Shown: positions 1-9,345 of the stretch, one piece after another
Layout of the letters: every line of letters starts with the position of its first letter
How positions within the stretch are numbered: the first letter of the stretch is position 1
NCBI RefSeq assembly: GCF_016920785.2
Contig: NW_024609881.1
Coordinates: 47,090,710 to 47,154,709, forward strand
DNA length: 64,000 nt
Reading direction: 5' to 3'
DNA from: Ixodes scapularis
Taxonomy: Eukaryota > Arthropoda > Arachnida > Ixodida > Ixodidae
The notes under the pieces: generated by a model
Told to the model about the DNA's origin: nothing
The model's input: only the letters and a program-made list of their open reading frames with translations
Databases searched by the model: none
Translations under genes and position numbers: made by a program

Positions 1-1004
1 ATAGTTCACCCTTTCTGGATTCCCGCTTTCGGGGATTTTTCGCCTGAAGATTCGTGGGCGTGATGCCAGAACCTATTAGCTTAAGTGAGCTACCGTGACC
101 TAGATTCAGCTCCGACGACATCGCTTTTGTAGTAATTGTGGCTTATTTTATGCTCCCAAGTCCTTTCTGCTTCCTACTGGCGTCTCTTATTTCCTCGAGT
201 TTCCCACCATCGATCATCCTACAGGAAGCACATCCTCTGAGGAAAAATGATACTAAAGGCAACTCAAGACACTCTGCAGAATTTGATTTCACCCGATAAC
301 GCGTGCTGTACCGGATATAACGAATGAGGCTTTTCCGCGAAACATGAAAGTTTCTTAAAGCACAATGAGCCATAACAAAAGACAGGAAATTTGAGACAAT
401 GAATATTCTGAACAAGGCCAAGATCAATCCGCAGGAGCAGCCCTGTTTCCGTTGCTATCAGAGCTTGCTATCGCGCTTCCGACACTGCCCATGTCGAATG
501 CCGCCGTGGAAAGAGTATTTAGTCACGTGTCCTTCACGAAGTCAGTCCTAAGGTAGAACATGTCCCTCCCAACTCCTCAAAACGTTCTCTATGTAAAGTT
601 TGCTTTCCGTAGGAAGAACGAGTTCTGTAAGGACATCAACCCTATGGAAGAAGTCTTAGCCCGTTTTAACACAGAAATCATGTATGACGCGGATAAGCCG
701 GGCACGAACGTGTGCTTCATAACTATGTGACTGCAAAAACGCGTCTGGAAAATTTTTGTACTTCTGCGTTTGAAATAAAACGTTCAATAATTTTCAAGAT
801 GTCGTAGATCTTGCAAGCTGCTCCTAAACCCTAGATATGTAGATGCAGTGCCTTCGAATTGAGCTCGCATATTCAAGCGCACAATTTTTCGGCCCTGCAG
901 AATATGGCTACTTTTGGGCTACATAAATAACTTGCATTTGCCTACTTTTGGGCTACACCGTCTGACTTTTGGCGGTTTCAGCTAGAAACTACCTGGCAAC
1001 CCTG
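1..1004 (+). mobile_element. 3' part of a hAT DNA transposon (5' end outside the window)
   Basis: The block carries a hAT dimerisation domain at 395-730, a possible AATAAA signal near 775, and subterminal copies of a short motif (ctacttttgggctaca) near 908 and 942. It ends in TGGCAACCCTG at 994-1004, whose complement CAGGGTTGCCA is a hAT-type terminal inverted repeat. The left end lies before the window, so the 8-bp target duplication cannot be confirmed. The first 390 bases show no readable protein. Confidence 0.6.
395..730 (+). pseudogene. hAT transposase C-terminal dimerisation domain, broken
   Basis: One plus-strand frame reads LFPLLSELAIALPTLPMSN, then AAVERVFSHVSFTKSVLR, then a TAG stop, and continues NMSLPTPQNV to a TGA at 728-730. 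The pattern LPxSNAxxERVFS followed by a K/R-rich LRNxM segment is the signature of the hAT C-terminal dimerisation (hATC) domain. The in-frame TAG sits where the family usually has an arginine or asparagine, and nothing convincing is readable upstream. This is a dead fragment of a transposase and not a host gene. Confidence 0.75.
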
Positions 1005-1150
1005 GTCACGTCCGCTGTAGCAGTGCTGAGCTGCAGCACAATGCAGACTACGCTGTGCTTGACAACGTAGCAGAAAATAGTTTTTTTTTTTATTGCGTCA
1101 GTTTTGCCACGGGGCATCAGGAAAGGGGGATAGGGTTAGGGAAGTAAAGA

Positions 1151-4100
1151 TTATAGGTAGGCATGCAACCCGGTTTCGCGCAGGTACGCGCACAATGAGT
1201 CAGTGTATGAATTGTTTGTAGTCCATTCATCATAGTCCGAGGGACGATTGCTGCGAAGGCCCACTTCTCTGAGCAGGCGATCGCGCACAGGGGCTGTTTC
1301 GGGGCACGACCACAAGAGATGTTTTCTGTCACATGCATCAGCGGGAGCACTGCAGTGTGGACAATGACCCGTCGCTGGTAACGTCCGATCTCTCCAGCGG
1401 TGACGGACCGCGGGGGTGAGCGCCACGCCTGCTCGGATCCTCCGCAGGGAAGTCTCCTCCTCTCGGGTGAGGTTACGAGGGAGGGGATGTGAACACGGGG
1501 GAATGAGAGCACGTGTTCGCATGCGGAGGAGGTGAGAGCTGGAGATGTGAGCCAGGAGTGGGTCAGGAGGGAAAGGGGTAGGAGAAGAGGAAGTAGCGGT
1601 TGGAGCGCGTGCAAGGGAATCTGCTAGCTCGTTGTTTGAATCGCCGTTGTGGCCGCGCACCCAATGAATGCGGACTGAGGTGGGATAAGACGAGCAGAAG
1701 GTATGAATTTCCTGAGCTACCTTCAGGGTGCCGCGGGTAAGCTTTAAATGTTTAATGGCGGCGAGGGAGTCCGTGTAAATGTTGACTGAGCAGAAACTGG
1801 GGGCAGAGGGCAGGCAGCGTAAGGCATCGAGGATTGCTTGCAGCTCCAGTGCAAGTGAGGATGGGTGATCCATCGAATACCTATGTTGATCAGTAATGGA
1901 AGGGTGGGAAGGGCTGCGGAACGCCGTGGTCCCACAGAACCCCTCAAGTGATGCGTCGGAGTAAACAGTGCACACGCCGGGGTAAATGTCAGGAAGAGGA
2001 GGAGTCTTGTTCGTGGTGGGTCTGTTAGTGGTGACCTGGCAGTAGGCCCAGGGTGGCAGTGAGGGACGTCGATGAAGAGCGAGGCTACGCTTGCGTGCCC
2101 GGTTCGTCTCCCGCTGTTCAATGAGCTCTGTTAGTGTGTTAAGTTGTGCGTGTTCCTGCAGCACGGGAATGGGCGTGATGCGAGGGAGTCCAGTAATAAC
2201 TCTCATGGCCTCGCGGTTAAGGGCCTCAAGCGATGACCACTGCTTTTGAGTAAGTCTGTGAAACTGAGCTTGGTACAATATTCGGGGCTGAAAAATAGCA
2301 CGAACAAGTTGTCGCGCTGTATGTGAGCGGGCACCGCCAGCTCGGCGCGCGATGCGGCGGATGAGTCCGAGAGTGGTACGGGACGACTTACGGATGTCAG
2401 CAAGCCAGGGGGTGCCCGAGCCAGAAGCATGGAGCAAAAGGCCGAGTATACGGACGCGGTCCACTTCTGGGATAGGTTGGGAGTCAATAATAAAAGTCAT
2501 GGGTGTAGTGGTGAGTCTGCGTCGGCCTGCTTTGTTGCCTATATGCACGTAGCATTTCTTGGTAGGCGACAGTGTAAGCCCGAGTGGTTGAAGGTGGTGG
2601 GCCATGGTGTCAAGGGCCACTTGAAGGGCAGTCTGTTGCCTTGTTAAGGACGGCTGTCGAGACCACAAGGTGATGTCATCCGCATAGGCCATGACGCCAA
2701 TATCTGAAAGTGAGGATAATGCTTTCACCATTGGGATGAAAGCAATGTTGAAAAGAGTCGGTGCCAAGACCGAGCCTTGGGGAACACCGCGATTGGAGAC
2801 AAAATGGCCCAAAGAGTGCCCCCTAATGCGTATGCCAAAGGTGCGATTCGAGAGAAGGGAGTAAATGGTAAGGCAGATGCGGTGTGGGACACCGAGCGTT
2901 GCCATAGAGTCTAAAATAGCATGGTGCATAACGTTGTCGTAGGCCTTCGAGATGTCCGTTGCCAGAACCGTGCGTACAACGTGGCTGTGTGGCGAGCACT
3001 GGATGACGTCGCTAGCAAAGATGTCGAGGCCGTCTTCGGTACCAAAGTGCGGACGGAATCCAATCTGGGCGTCGGGGTAGCATTGACGTTCCTCGAGCCA
3101 CCACGATAAACGGGCTGCAACGAGGCGTTCGTACAGTTTGCAGATTGTGGGTGTGAGAGAAATTGGGCGTAAAGCAGAGAGGCTAGTGGGTGGTTGACCG
3201 GTTTTCGGAATGGGTACGACGATCGAGTGCTTCCAGTCAGGTGGGATGAAGCCTGTGCGCCACACTTCATTAAAAGTTTCGAGGAGTGATTCTAAGGCAG
3301 CACCTTCCAGATTCCGAAAAACTGCATACGGCAGACCGTCGTGTCCCGGAGCGGTGTTGGCTTTGACCTTCTCTATGGCAGAGATAAGTTCGGCCAAAGT
3401 GAAATCAGATGCAGCGGGGTCCTCCGAATCTTCAACCGGGTTGGGAGGTGGCGGAATGGCAGGACGGTCGTGATGCGGGAAGAAGTGAGCTGCCGCTTGC
3501 TGGGCAAACGCGTCCTCGTCCAGTGCCATGGCTAGGCGGATGCTCTCGGCATAGTCTTTAACTGTGGGGGACTTTTCCATGGCGTGGAATACTCGCCACA
3601 GATGTCTGTTCCCCCGGGTTGAAGAGAGGCAGTCACACCAATACAACCAACGGGAACGGCAAAGTTGTTTTCCATATTGGCGAGCTTTGGCTGTAACCTT
3701 GTGTAACGCGACCAGGGCTGAGTTGTCATCCGGGTTCCGTGATACGTAAAGGTCCGCTTGCCTATGGTGCGCCCATAGATTGAGGAGGTAGGTATCTGGA
3801 TTTGGTTGGTCTTCGTCAACCGTTGTTTTGGTTGTGTGTGCCGACAGTACCGTAGACAGCGTTTGTAACGCCGGCGCTGGGGTGAGCGTCGTTGTGCGAT
3901 CATCGGCGCGTACGGCATCCCACGACGTGGTGCGAACGAAGCGCCGTAACTTGCGAAGTTGCGTTTCAGCGAGGTGGATAAAAATCGGAGCGTGATCACT
4001 GCCCCAGGTATCGGGTTCAACGTGCCAGCGTGGATTGCTTGGTCCAAGCCACCATGTGAGGTCGGGTGACGACAAGCCAGCGCGTGGTCGGGTATGGGTG

Positions 4101-4651
4101 CCTGGCAGGTTGAGGAGGAGGAAGTTACGGTCCGAAAACGTGTCGTTTATATGAGTACCCCGTGGGCTGTCTGCAGAGTAACCCCAGGCGGAGTGGGCGC
4201 CATTGAAATCACCGCCCACAAGGATAGGAACGCTGGGGTGTGCAGCTCGGAGATGACGAAGCCAGCCTAGGTTGGGGGATGAGGAGGAGGGCCGGCCGTA
4301 ATATGACACGAGAATCACAGGGGTGCGGGCAGGTTGGGTGAGGGCAGCGACGACCTCTTGGCGAGTGTTGCACCATTTCTGTAGATTCAGAGACGTGTGG
4401 GGTACTGAGGAGTTTACATAAACCGCAGCTTTGCCAGGGTAGAGGCTATTATCTATGTGACGGCGGTCCGGAATCGAAGGAGTATGGTAGCCACAGAAAC
4501 CAGATATGCGACATAAGGCATTATGCTCCTGGAGGAGAAAGGCCCAGGGAAACAGCTTGCCTTCTTTTATGCGAAGGTTAATTTCAGTTACTTTAGAGGT
4601 CAAACCTCGGCAGTTCCATTGCACCACGATGGATGATGTATTAATGGCCAT
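1151..4651 (-). CDS. LINE ORF2: AP-endonuclease / reverse transcriptase / RNase H polyprotein
   Basis: This 1166-residue protein drives target-primed reverse transcription: it nicks DNA, copies the element RNA and degrades the RNA strand. Domains in order: endonuclease/exonuclease/phosphatase fold in about residues 8-225 (VVQWNCRG, LLQEHN, GGDFNGAHS, SDHAPI); reverse transcriptase in about 430-700 (TAPGHDGLPY, LRPISLTP, ATDISKAYD, GVPQGSVLAP, catalytic MAYADDITLW); RNase H in about 900-1010 (VYSDAS, ALELQAILDAL, IYTDSLAA, VRGHNGDSNNELAD). Near the end is a Cys/His cluster, CPHC followed by HLLWSC. All expected acidic catalytic residues are visible. The start is an ATG that overlaps the end of ORF1 by 11 bases in another frame, so ORF2 is probably made by reinitiation or frameshift from the ORF1 message. 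The frame is intact throughout, so the element may be active or recently active. Confidence 0.95.
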   Translation of the reverse strand: MAINTSSIVVQWNCRGLTSKVTEINLRIKEGKLFPWAFLLQEHNALCRISGFCGYHTPSIPDRRHIDNSLYPGKAAVYVNSSVPHTSLNLQKWCNTRQEVVAALTQPARTPVILVSYYGRPSSSSPNLGWLRHLRAAHPSVPILVGGDFNGAHSAWGYSADSPRGTHINDTFSDRNFLLLNLPGTHTRPRAGLSSPDLTWWLGPSNPRWHVEPDTWGSDHAPIFIHLAETQLRKLRRFVRTTSWDAVRADDRTTTLTPAPALQTLSTVLSAHTTKTTVDEDQPNPDTYLLNLWAHHRQADLYVSRNPDDNSALVALHKVTAKARQYGKQLCRSRWLYWCDCLSSTRGNRHLWRVFHAMEKSPTVKDYAESIRLAMALDEDAFAQQAAAHFFPHHDRPAIPPPPNPVEDSEDPAASDFTLAELISAIEKVKANTAPGHDGLPYAVFRNLEGAALESLLETFNEVWRTGFIPPDWKHSIVVPIPKTGQPPTSLSALRPISLTPTICKLYERLVAARLSWWLEERQCYPDAQIGFRPHFGTEDGLDIFASDVIQCSPHSHVVRTVLATDISKAYDNVMHHAILDSMATLGVPHRICLTIYSLLSNRTFGIRIRGHSLGHFVSNRGVPQGSVLAPTLFNIAFIPMVKALSSLSDIGVMAYADDITLWSRQPSLTRQQTALQVALDTMAHHLQPLGLTLSPTKKCYVHIGNKAGRRRLTTTPMTFIIDSQPIPEVDRVRILGLLLHASGSGTPWLADIRKSSRTTLGLIRRIARRAGGARSHTARQLVRAIFQPRILYQAQFHRLTQKQWSSLEALNREAMRVITGLPRITPIPVLQEHAQLNTLTELIEQRETNRARKRSLALHRRPSLPPWAYCQVTTNRPTTNKTPPLPDIYPGVCTVYSDASLEGFCGTTAFRSPSHPSITDQHRYSMDHPSSLALELQAILDALRCLPSAPSFCSVNIYTDSLAAIKHLKLTRGTLKVAQEIHTFCSSYPTSVRIHWVRGHNGDSNNELADSLARAPTATSSSPTPFPPDPLLAHISSSHLLRMRTRALIPPCSHPLPRNLTREEETSLRRIRAGVALTPAVRHRWRDRTLPATGHCPHCSAPADACDRKHLLWSCPETAPVRDRLLREVGLRSNRPSDYDEWTTNNSYTDSLCAYLRETGLHAYL

Positions 4652-5990
4652 TGGGTAGGTTGAAAGCTGATGCGATCATGGCCATCAGCTGATGAAGGAG
4701 AGTCATTATCGCAGCCACCGGGGCGGCCGCGGGCTGGGGGTTAGCGGTTGTCGAGAGCTGTGATGCTGGAACAGTCAGCGGAGCGGAGGCCGCCGTATGG
4801 GGTTGCCGCTGACGCCTGAGGCGCGTCAGCTCTGCGAGGTGTTGTTTCGTTTTTTCTATCGCCTGATCAAATGAAGCGAACTCGTCGGAGTCGGCTATCT
4901 TCGGTAGCGGCGGCGAGACGGTTTGGCGAGATGCTTTCCGTGACGTCAGTGCACGAGCCTTCTGTGCGTACGTACATGGGACCGATGAATCGGATGTTAG
5001 CGGTGGGAATTCTTCGTCGTCTTCTGTAGCGAGGAGGGCAAATCGGTTAGCCATGGTGCCAGGAGGCGGCTGACGACGCGGTACACGACGTTTACGTGGA
5101 CAGAGGGGTGACGTAATTTCGTGGTCATCAGACTTGCATAGGGCGCACTTGGGGGCGGCTGCTCCTTCAGGGGAGGTCTGAACTGCAGTAGGATTAGGGC
5201 ACGCCTTCTGGATGTGGCCTTCACGAAGACAGTTGTAGCAATACATACGTCGCGGCTGGAAAGGCTTAGGGGTGACGACGGAGCCGTGGTAATAAAAGTG
5301 CGTGGGAAGTGAGCCCGGGCCTTCAAGAGTTAGCAGAAAGGTACCGTTGGTGCCCAAGCACCTGGCCTGCAGCACCTTGTGAGAGGCAGTGTAGAGGTTG
5401 TCGAGGACCTCCTCAGGGCCCTCATTCTTGTCGAGACGGTAGACCACACATCGAAGAATATTAGGGCCGGATGCGAAGTACGCTTGCACAGGGACATGAT
5501 GCGTCGCACTGAGCGGTATCTTGTCGATCACACAGAGTTTATTTGCATCATGAAGAGAAGCCAAGTGAACAGTTATACTGTTCGAGGGCTTGTGTAGCAC
5601 GAAACCTCGGTAGCCAGATGTTCCTAGAGCCGAATCGATGGCAGATTGGACGTTCCTTGAGGGAACCGAGGTGATGTCGAAGCGCAGAGAAGGCTTGATC
5701 TTGACCCGAAAGGATTCGGAGCGCGGAGGAGCGGTGTAGGCTTTAGGCTGATGCGTGGAAAGCGGGATGGGCTGATGGACACTCTCGTGTGGTATCGGTT
5801 GCGGTAGCAAAGCTGATGGGTCGACCGGAAGAGTGATCGACTTGGCCGGCAGGCCTGAGCAGTCCATTTCAGCTGACGACGAAATGTCGGTGGTGGCGAC
5901 GGTGGCTAATGTTGTGAACGCGCCCGACGTGGTGAAGGTCGATGAAGTGGCACTACAGGTAGCCTCGGCCGCTGAGGGGAGAGAGTCCAT
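4641..5990 (-). CDS. LINE ORF1: zinc-knuckle nucleic-acid-binding (gag-like) protein
   Basis: This protein of 449 residues is expected to bind the element RNA and form the ribonucleoprotein. Two zinc knuckles are visible in the second half: CYNCLREGHIQKAC (CX2CX4HX4C) and CALCKSDDHEITSPLC (CX2CX4HX6C). Before them is a segment like those preceding the knuckles in arthropod LINE gag proteins, and an Ala/Pro/Ser/Thr-rich N-terminus. I chose the ATG at 5990 (MDSLPSAAEA). The frame stays open upstream to 6134, but that longer version could start only with TTG. The protein ends NGH with TAA at 4641-4643. Its last codons overlap the ATG of ORF2. Confidence 0.88.
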   Translation of the reverse strand: MDSLPSAAEATCSATSSTFTTSGAFTTLATVATTDISSSAEMDCSGLPAKSITLPVDPSALLPQPIPHESVHQPIPLSTHQPKAYTAPPRSESFRVKIKPSLRFDITSVPSRNVQSAIDSALGTSGYRGFVLHKPSNSITVHLASLHDANKLCVIDKIPLSATHHVPVQAYFASGPNILRCVVYRLDKNEGPEEVLDNLYTASHKVLQARCLGTNGTFLLTLEGPGSLPTHFYYHGSVVTPKPFQPRRMYCYNCLREGHIQKACPNPTAVQTSPEGAAAPKCALCKSDDHEITSPLCPRKRRVPRRQPPPGTMANRFALLATEDDEEFPPLTSDSSVPCTYAQKARALTSRKASRQTVSPPLPKIADSDEFASFDQAIEKTKQHLAELTRLRRQRQPHTAASAPLTVPASQLSTTANPQPAAAPVAAIMTLLHQLMAMIASAFNLPNGH

Positions 5991-6255
5991 GGCGCCTTTG
6001 TTCGGCGTGGCCTCGCTTGGCGGGGCCAAGCTAAGCCTAACCTGGCCACCGAATTTTCGGTGGACCTGTAGATGCCGACGGTGTTTCCAATGAATGGTCC
6101 TACGACCGCATGATGAACCAGGAGGTGACGGCAATCAAATAGCGGAGGTCGTGGCCCCGGTGGGGCGCTGAACTCGAAGAAACGAAGGAGAAATCGCAGA
6201 GCACAACGCAGTAACGTCAGCTCGAATCCTCGTCGCCTTCGACCAGAAAATAGTT

Positions 6256-8170
6256 GAAGTGGAGTTCCTTTTTTCTACTTTTTTATCGGTACTTTGTCTC
6301 CATAAAAGCGGTCCTGTGACCAAAAGAAAAAACTCCTGCGGGGATTTCAGCAAACGGGAGACATAGCTGCGTTCGTCTGTAAATTTCTCTAGAGTTCGGC
6401 GTTCAGCGTTCGAACGCCAGACTTTGCGTCAAGCGTCCGGCGTTCTAACTCTAAATCCTGCCCGAGGAGCCGAAAATGCTCTTCTTAGCTCTCCTTGGAG
6501 GCAGACAGTCAATATTGACTAAAACAGGTAGCCTATGCAGCTACCCGCTATCTGTCCAATTAGAGATCACTCAGTCACAACACGTTCTCATTTTATCCTC
6601 TTCATCGTGGTATATCCGGCTAGTAAATTTCCAGCCTTTTAAAACCGTCTGAAACGTCTAAGTATTTTCGGTTGATCCAAGTCGGGCGCTCTAAGTATAT
6701 TCAATTGGTTCTTTTAGAGCGTTCTCAAATTTTTGGATGGCTCCGTCTTTTTACACGTAAAGCTGTGAGGCTCTCTGAATCCGAGGATGGGAGCACTCAT
6801 CTCCTTGACAATTAGTTGGACTTAGCATTCCCGCTTCCTCACTGCAGCGCGAGTGCGACCAGCGGAAGTTTCCACGAGGCTCGTTTGGGCATGTCTAAGT
6901 CTGTCAGGTGAAGCCTTGCAGAGGCAACGAGGCTGCGTGCTGCGACACACGCTTTCGTGTTTTTTTTTTCTTTCTTTTTAACCTTGTTCAAAGGGTCGTA
7001 GTTTGTTTAAAAACCCGTGGGCATTTTTTTACGAAAGCGCAGCACAGCAGGAAAAAGACAGAACTCGTCGAACACAAGTCTCGCGGTCTGGATGTGTGAT
7101 AAAGGAACATTCCATGGCACGACAAAGGTCTGCGTCTCTATGCTTCCACCCGAGTGGGTACCGATCTGGAATCGACGTCGTATCAACACTTCGGGAATAA
7201 TTGCGAGTGCTAAGAGTGTGAAGAAGTACGCCCCTCTGGCAGCTACGTTTTACTTCAGTGACTGTAGTTGTAACTTGCGGGACTCGCGTGTCAGGAACGA
7301 GTTTTCCTAAAGGGGTACGGAAACGAAATCTTCCGTACAAGCTACGGATAGGTTAAGTTCTTCGTATCAGGTGGTAGCTTGCAGCATGGCAATGGAACGG
7401 TTGCACAAGTTGCCCTCGGTATCCGGTTCTGCATTGGCGCTCTAGCCGTTCGGAAAAGTTTCCAAGCGTTCGGCTGGCGCCCTTCCTCGAACTCGGATTT
7501 TAATGCGAACGCATTAACCGTCCCATGGAGCGAGCCGACGTCATTAGCCGTGCCAAACGGCAGATAAATTCCCGAAGCCGCGACCTGACGTATCCTAGCT
7601 TTGAAACCTCGCAAAACGGTGATGATATGAAGCCGACGCGCGTCAGATTCAATTCGCGACACTCCGTGGCGCTGCGTGCCCGCGTCGCATCAGAAACGGC
7701 CGCGGCGCCGAGAGGATCAGAAGCGGCCGCGGCGCGAAAACGACATTCATACTTTTCTCATTCACAACTCATAAGAAGTGCTTAGGTGTACCTCGAGCCT
7801 TTTGAGGCTCTCCCAGATCTCGCATACCTGATTTAGATGCTTGAAGCGCTAGAAAATGGCCAACCGAATGTGTAATCAGTTTCTCATTGTGTGCAGCGCG
7901 CGAGTTCTAAAACACGGTAACCATTGCTATTCGTATACTTCTCATTTCTACAGGTGTGGTGTAGAAACCAAAAAAAAAAAAATTCTGATCTTTGATTTTT
8001 TTGGGGGTTTTTTATAGGTCATTAGTACGGTTTGGCAGCATTACTGTATCATGACTTGTGCTTGGATTAATAAAGTGACATCTCTTCACTTGTACAAAAT
8101 GTACTCTATAGAGAATTGCAAGCATGGCGCCACGACTGGTACCCCATGTGTGCAAACGCATGCAGCGTGC
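6256..8170. other. no gene recognised; degenerate repeats
   Basis: No convincing protein or splice-bounded exon was found. At 7500-7530 is an ATGCGAACGCATTAA motif like the ends of the MITE at 53732-54077, so a degenerate copy may lie around 7340-7530. At 7689-7735 a GC-rich segment containing cggccgcggcgc is directly repeated. A-rich and T-rich runs occur near 6960 and 7970. Confidence 0.5.
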
Positions 8171-8177
8171 ACGTGAT

Positions 8178-8259
8178 CATGGCTTTGGCAAGCTTGGGCT
8201 TTACCGAATGAGCAAGGACATGGCTTTGTCAAGCTTGGGCTTTACCGCATGCGGAAAAA
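8178..8259. repeat. tandem duplication, 41-bp unit x 2
   Basis: The unit starts CATGGCTTTG and contains AAGCTTGGGCTTTACCG. The first copy is 8178-8218 and the second 8219-8259, with a few substitutions. The short open frame through it is a product of the repeat. Confidence 0.8.
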
Positions 8260-8414
8260 CATTGCAGCGGCCAGATGCCTTGCTTGCAATCGTGTACAGA
8301 CCTTTTTCAAAATAGCACTGCCATCTTAAATTGTCCTCACTTCCAGTAAAGACCAAAAACATCGTTTGGCCGTCTCCACGCCAATCGATGACATTTAGGA
8401 TATAAGCATGACCG

Positions 8415-8696
8415 TCACCAAGTCTCGGCCTGTCTCCCGTCTATTTTTTTACTATTCGCAGGTTTAAAGGCTTTGTTAGCTGTTCGTCGTCCATACCGGA
8501 TATGCCCACCAGGTGGCTGGGGACGAGGGTTTACGAAGAAATTTCTGTAGCCACAAACAGGATGAGGACGGCGAAACAACGCTCTCGGAGGGCGGGCCTC
8601 CAGTTCGCTCTCGTTCTCCACGAGCAGCCAAAGTGCTATCGAAACTAGGAAGCTCGCGCTGAGGAGACAACTAAAAGCATCCCTGTCATTCTCATT
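8415..8696 (-). CDS. candidate exon 11 of the minus-strand host gene (3' limit uncertain)
   Basis: The acceptor reads ACTCCCTTACAG followed by AATGAGAATGAC. In the phase set by the previous exon the frame is open for 93 codons, with a hydrophobic run (SASFLVSIALWLLV) and then VENESELEARPPR. The frame stops at 8415-8417. The exon may end earlier at a weak donor (GTAAAC near 8535 or GTATGG near 8495), so the stop may not be used. Confidence 0.45.
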   Translation of the reverse strand, partial: NENDRDAFSCLLSASFLVSIALWLLVENESELEARPPRALFRRPHPVCGYRNFFVNPRPQPPGGHIRYGRRTANKAFKPANSKKIDGRQAETW

Positions 8697-8787
8697 CTGT
8701 AAGGGAGTATTAAGCATTTATAATCTTTAAACAAGCCTCTCTGGTGACCATTACTGAAAAATAAAAGTGATTATGAAATAAACTTAC

Positions 8788-8826
8788 CGCAGTATGTTTA
8801 TCTTCGTCGCAACCATAGCGCCTGCA
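8788..8826 (-). CDS. candidate exon 10 of the minus-strand host gene
   Basis: A 39-bp exon between a strong acceptor (CGTTTTGTTTTTAG) and a strong donor (GTAAGTTTAT). It encodes CRRYGCDEDKHTA in phase 0 at both ends, matching its neighbours. Two cysteines in 13 residues suit an extracellular segment. Confidence 0.5.
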
Positions 8827-9345
8827 CTAAAAACAAAACGATTGAAGGGGAGTAGAAAATAAGGTGTGTCAGATAGCTTTGTAATAGTCGTATATACACT
8901 ACGACTGGTATGTCTCTCGTTATTGCAATCGTACATTCGAGGTATAGTAGCCGCGAACAAAAACCAATAAGCTATTAGAGACTAGTGTAGTGACAAGGCA
9001 CGAATTGCCTCCCACTGGGAGGCCGGAGCGTTTTTCTTGTTACTGATAGTAAACGCCCCGCGTCAGTTGGAACCAGGGGGAAATAGAAGCAGGCTGTGTT
9101 TGTTGTCTCGGTTTCGGACTACGCCCAATAAGTTGCAGTCACAACGCCTACAAAGAGAGAGGTAACGTGCGGAAGACTTCATGATAGCTATCTTTTTTTT
9201 CTCGGAGCCCCTGTTATTGTAGTATTTCGGTGGTCAAATGCTTTCAAATATTTTCAGGCGCAAATAGAGATCTAAACGCACTTAGCTATCCACAGGGAGG
9301 AACGTGGTTTGGAATACACTTAACCTTGTTCTTTTTGTTTTTTAA

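Larger units (their letters stand above)
1081..6243 (-). mobile_element. full-length non-LTR retrotransposon (I-group-like LINE) with intact ORFs
   Basis: The element is 5.16 kb and lies on the minus strand. Its 3' end, read on the minus strand, is AATAAA running into an A tract (T tract at 1081-1091). The sequence CAGAAAATAGT occurs at 1071-1081 and again at 6244-6254, exactly outside the two ends, which fits a target site duplication of 11-12 bp. The order is a 5' UTR (about 5991-6243), ORF1 (nucleic-acid binding) and ORF2 (endonuclease, reverse transcriptase, RNase H). APE endonuclease plus RNase H places it in the I group in the broad sense (I, R1, LOA and relatives). The exact clade cannot be set by eye. 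No stop or frameshift was found in either ORF. Confidence 0.9.

Noticed and set aside
1117..4047. Antisense and shifted frames across the LINE (both strands)
   Set aside because: Shadows of ORF2. They lack domains, while the 1166-residue frame carries all RT, endonuclease and RNase H motifs.
4641..6134. Longer ORF1 starting at 6134
   Set aside because: The codon at 6134 is TTG. The first good ATG in frame is at 5990, so the upstream part is treated as untranslated or unproven.
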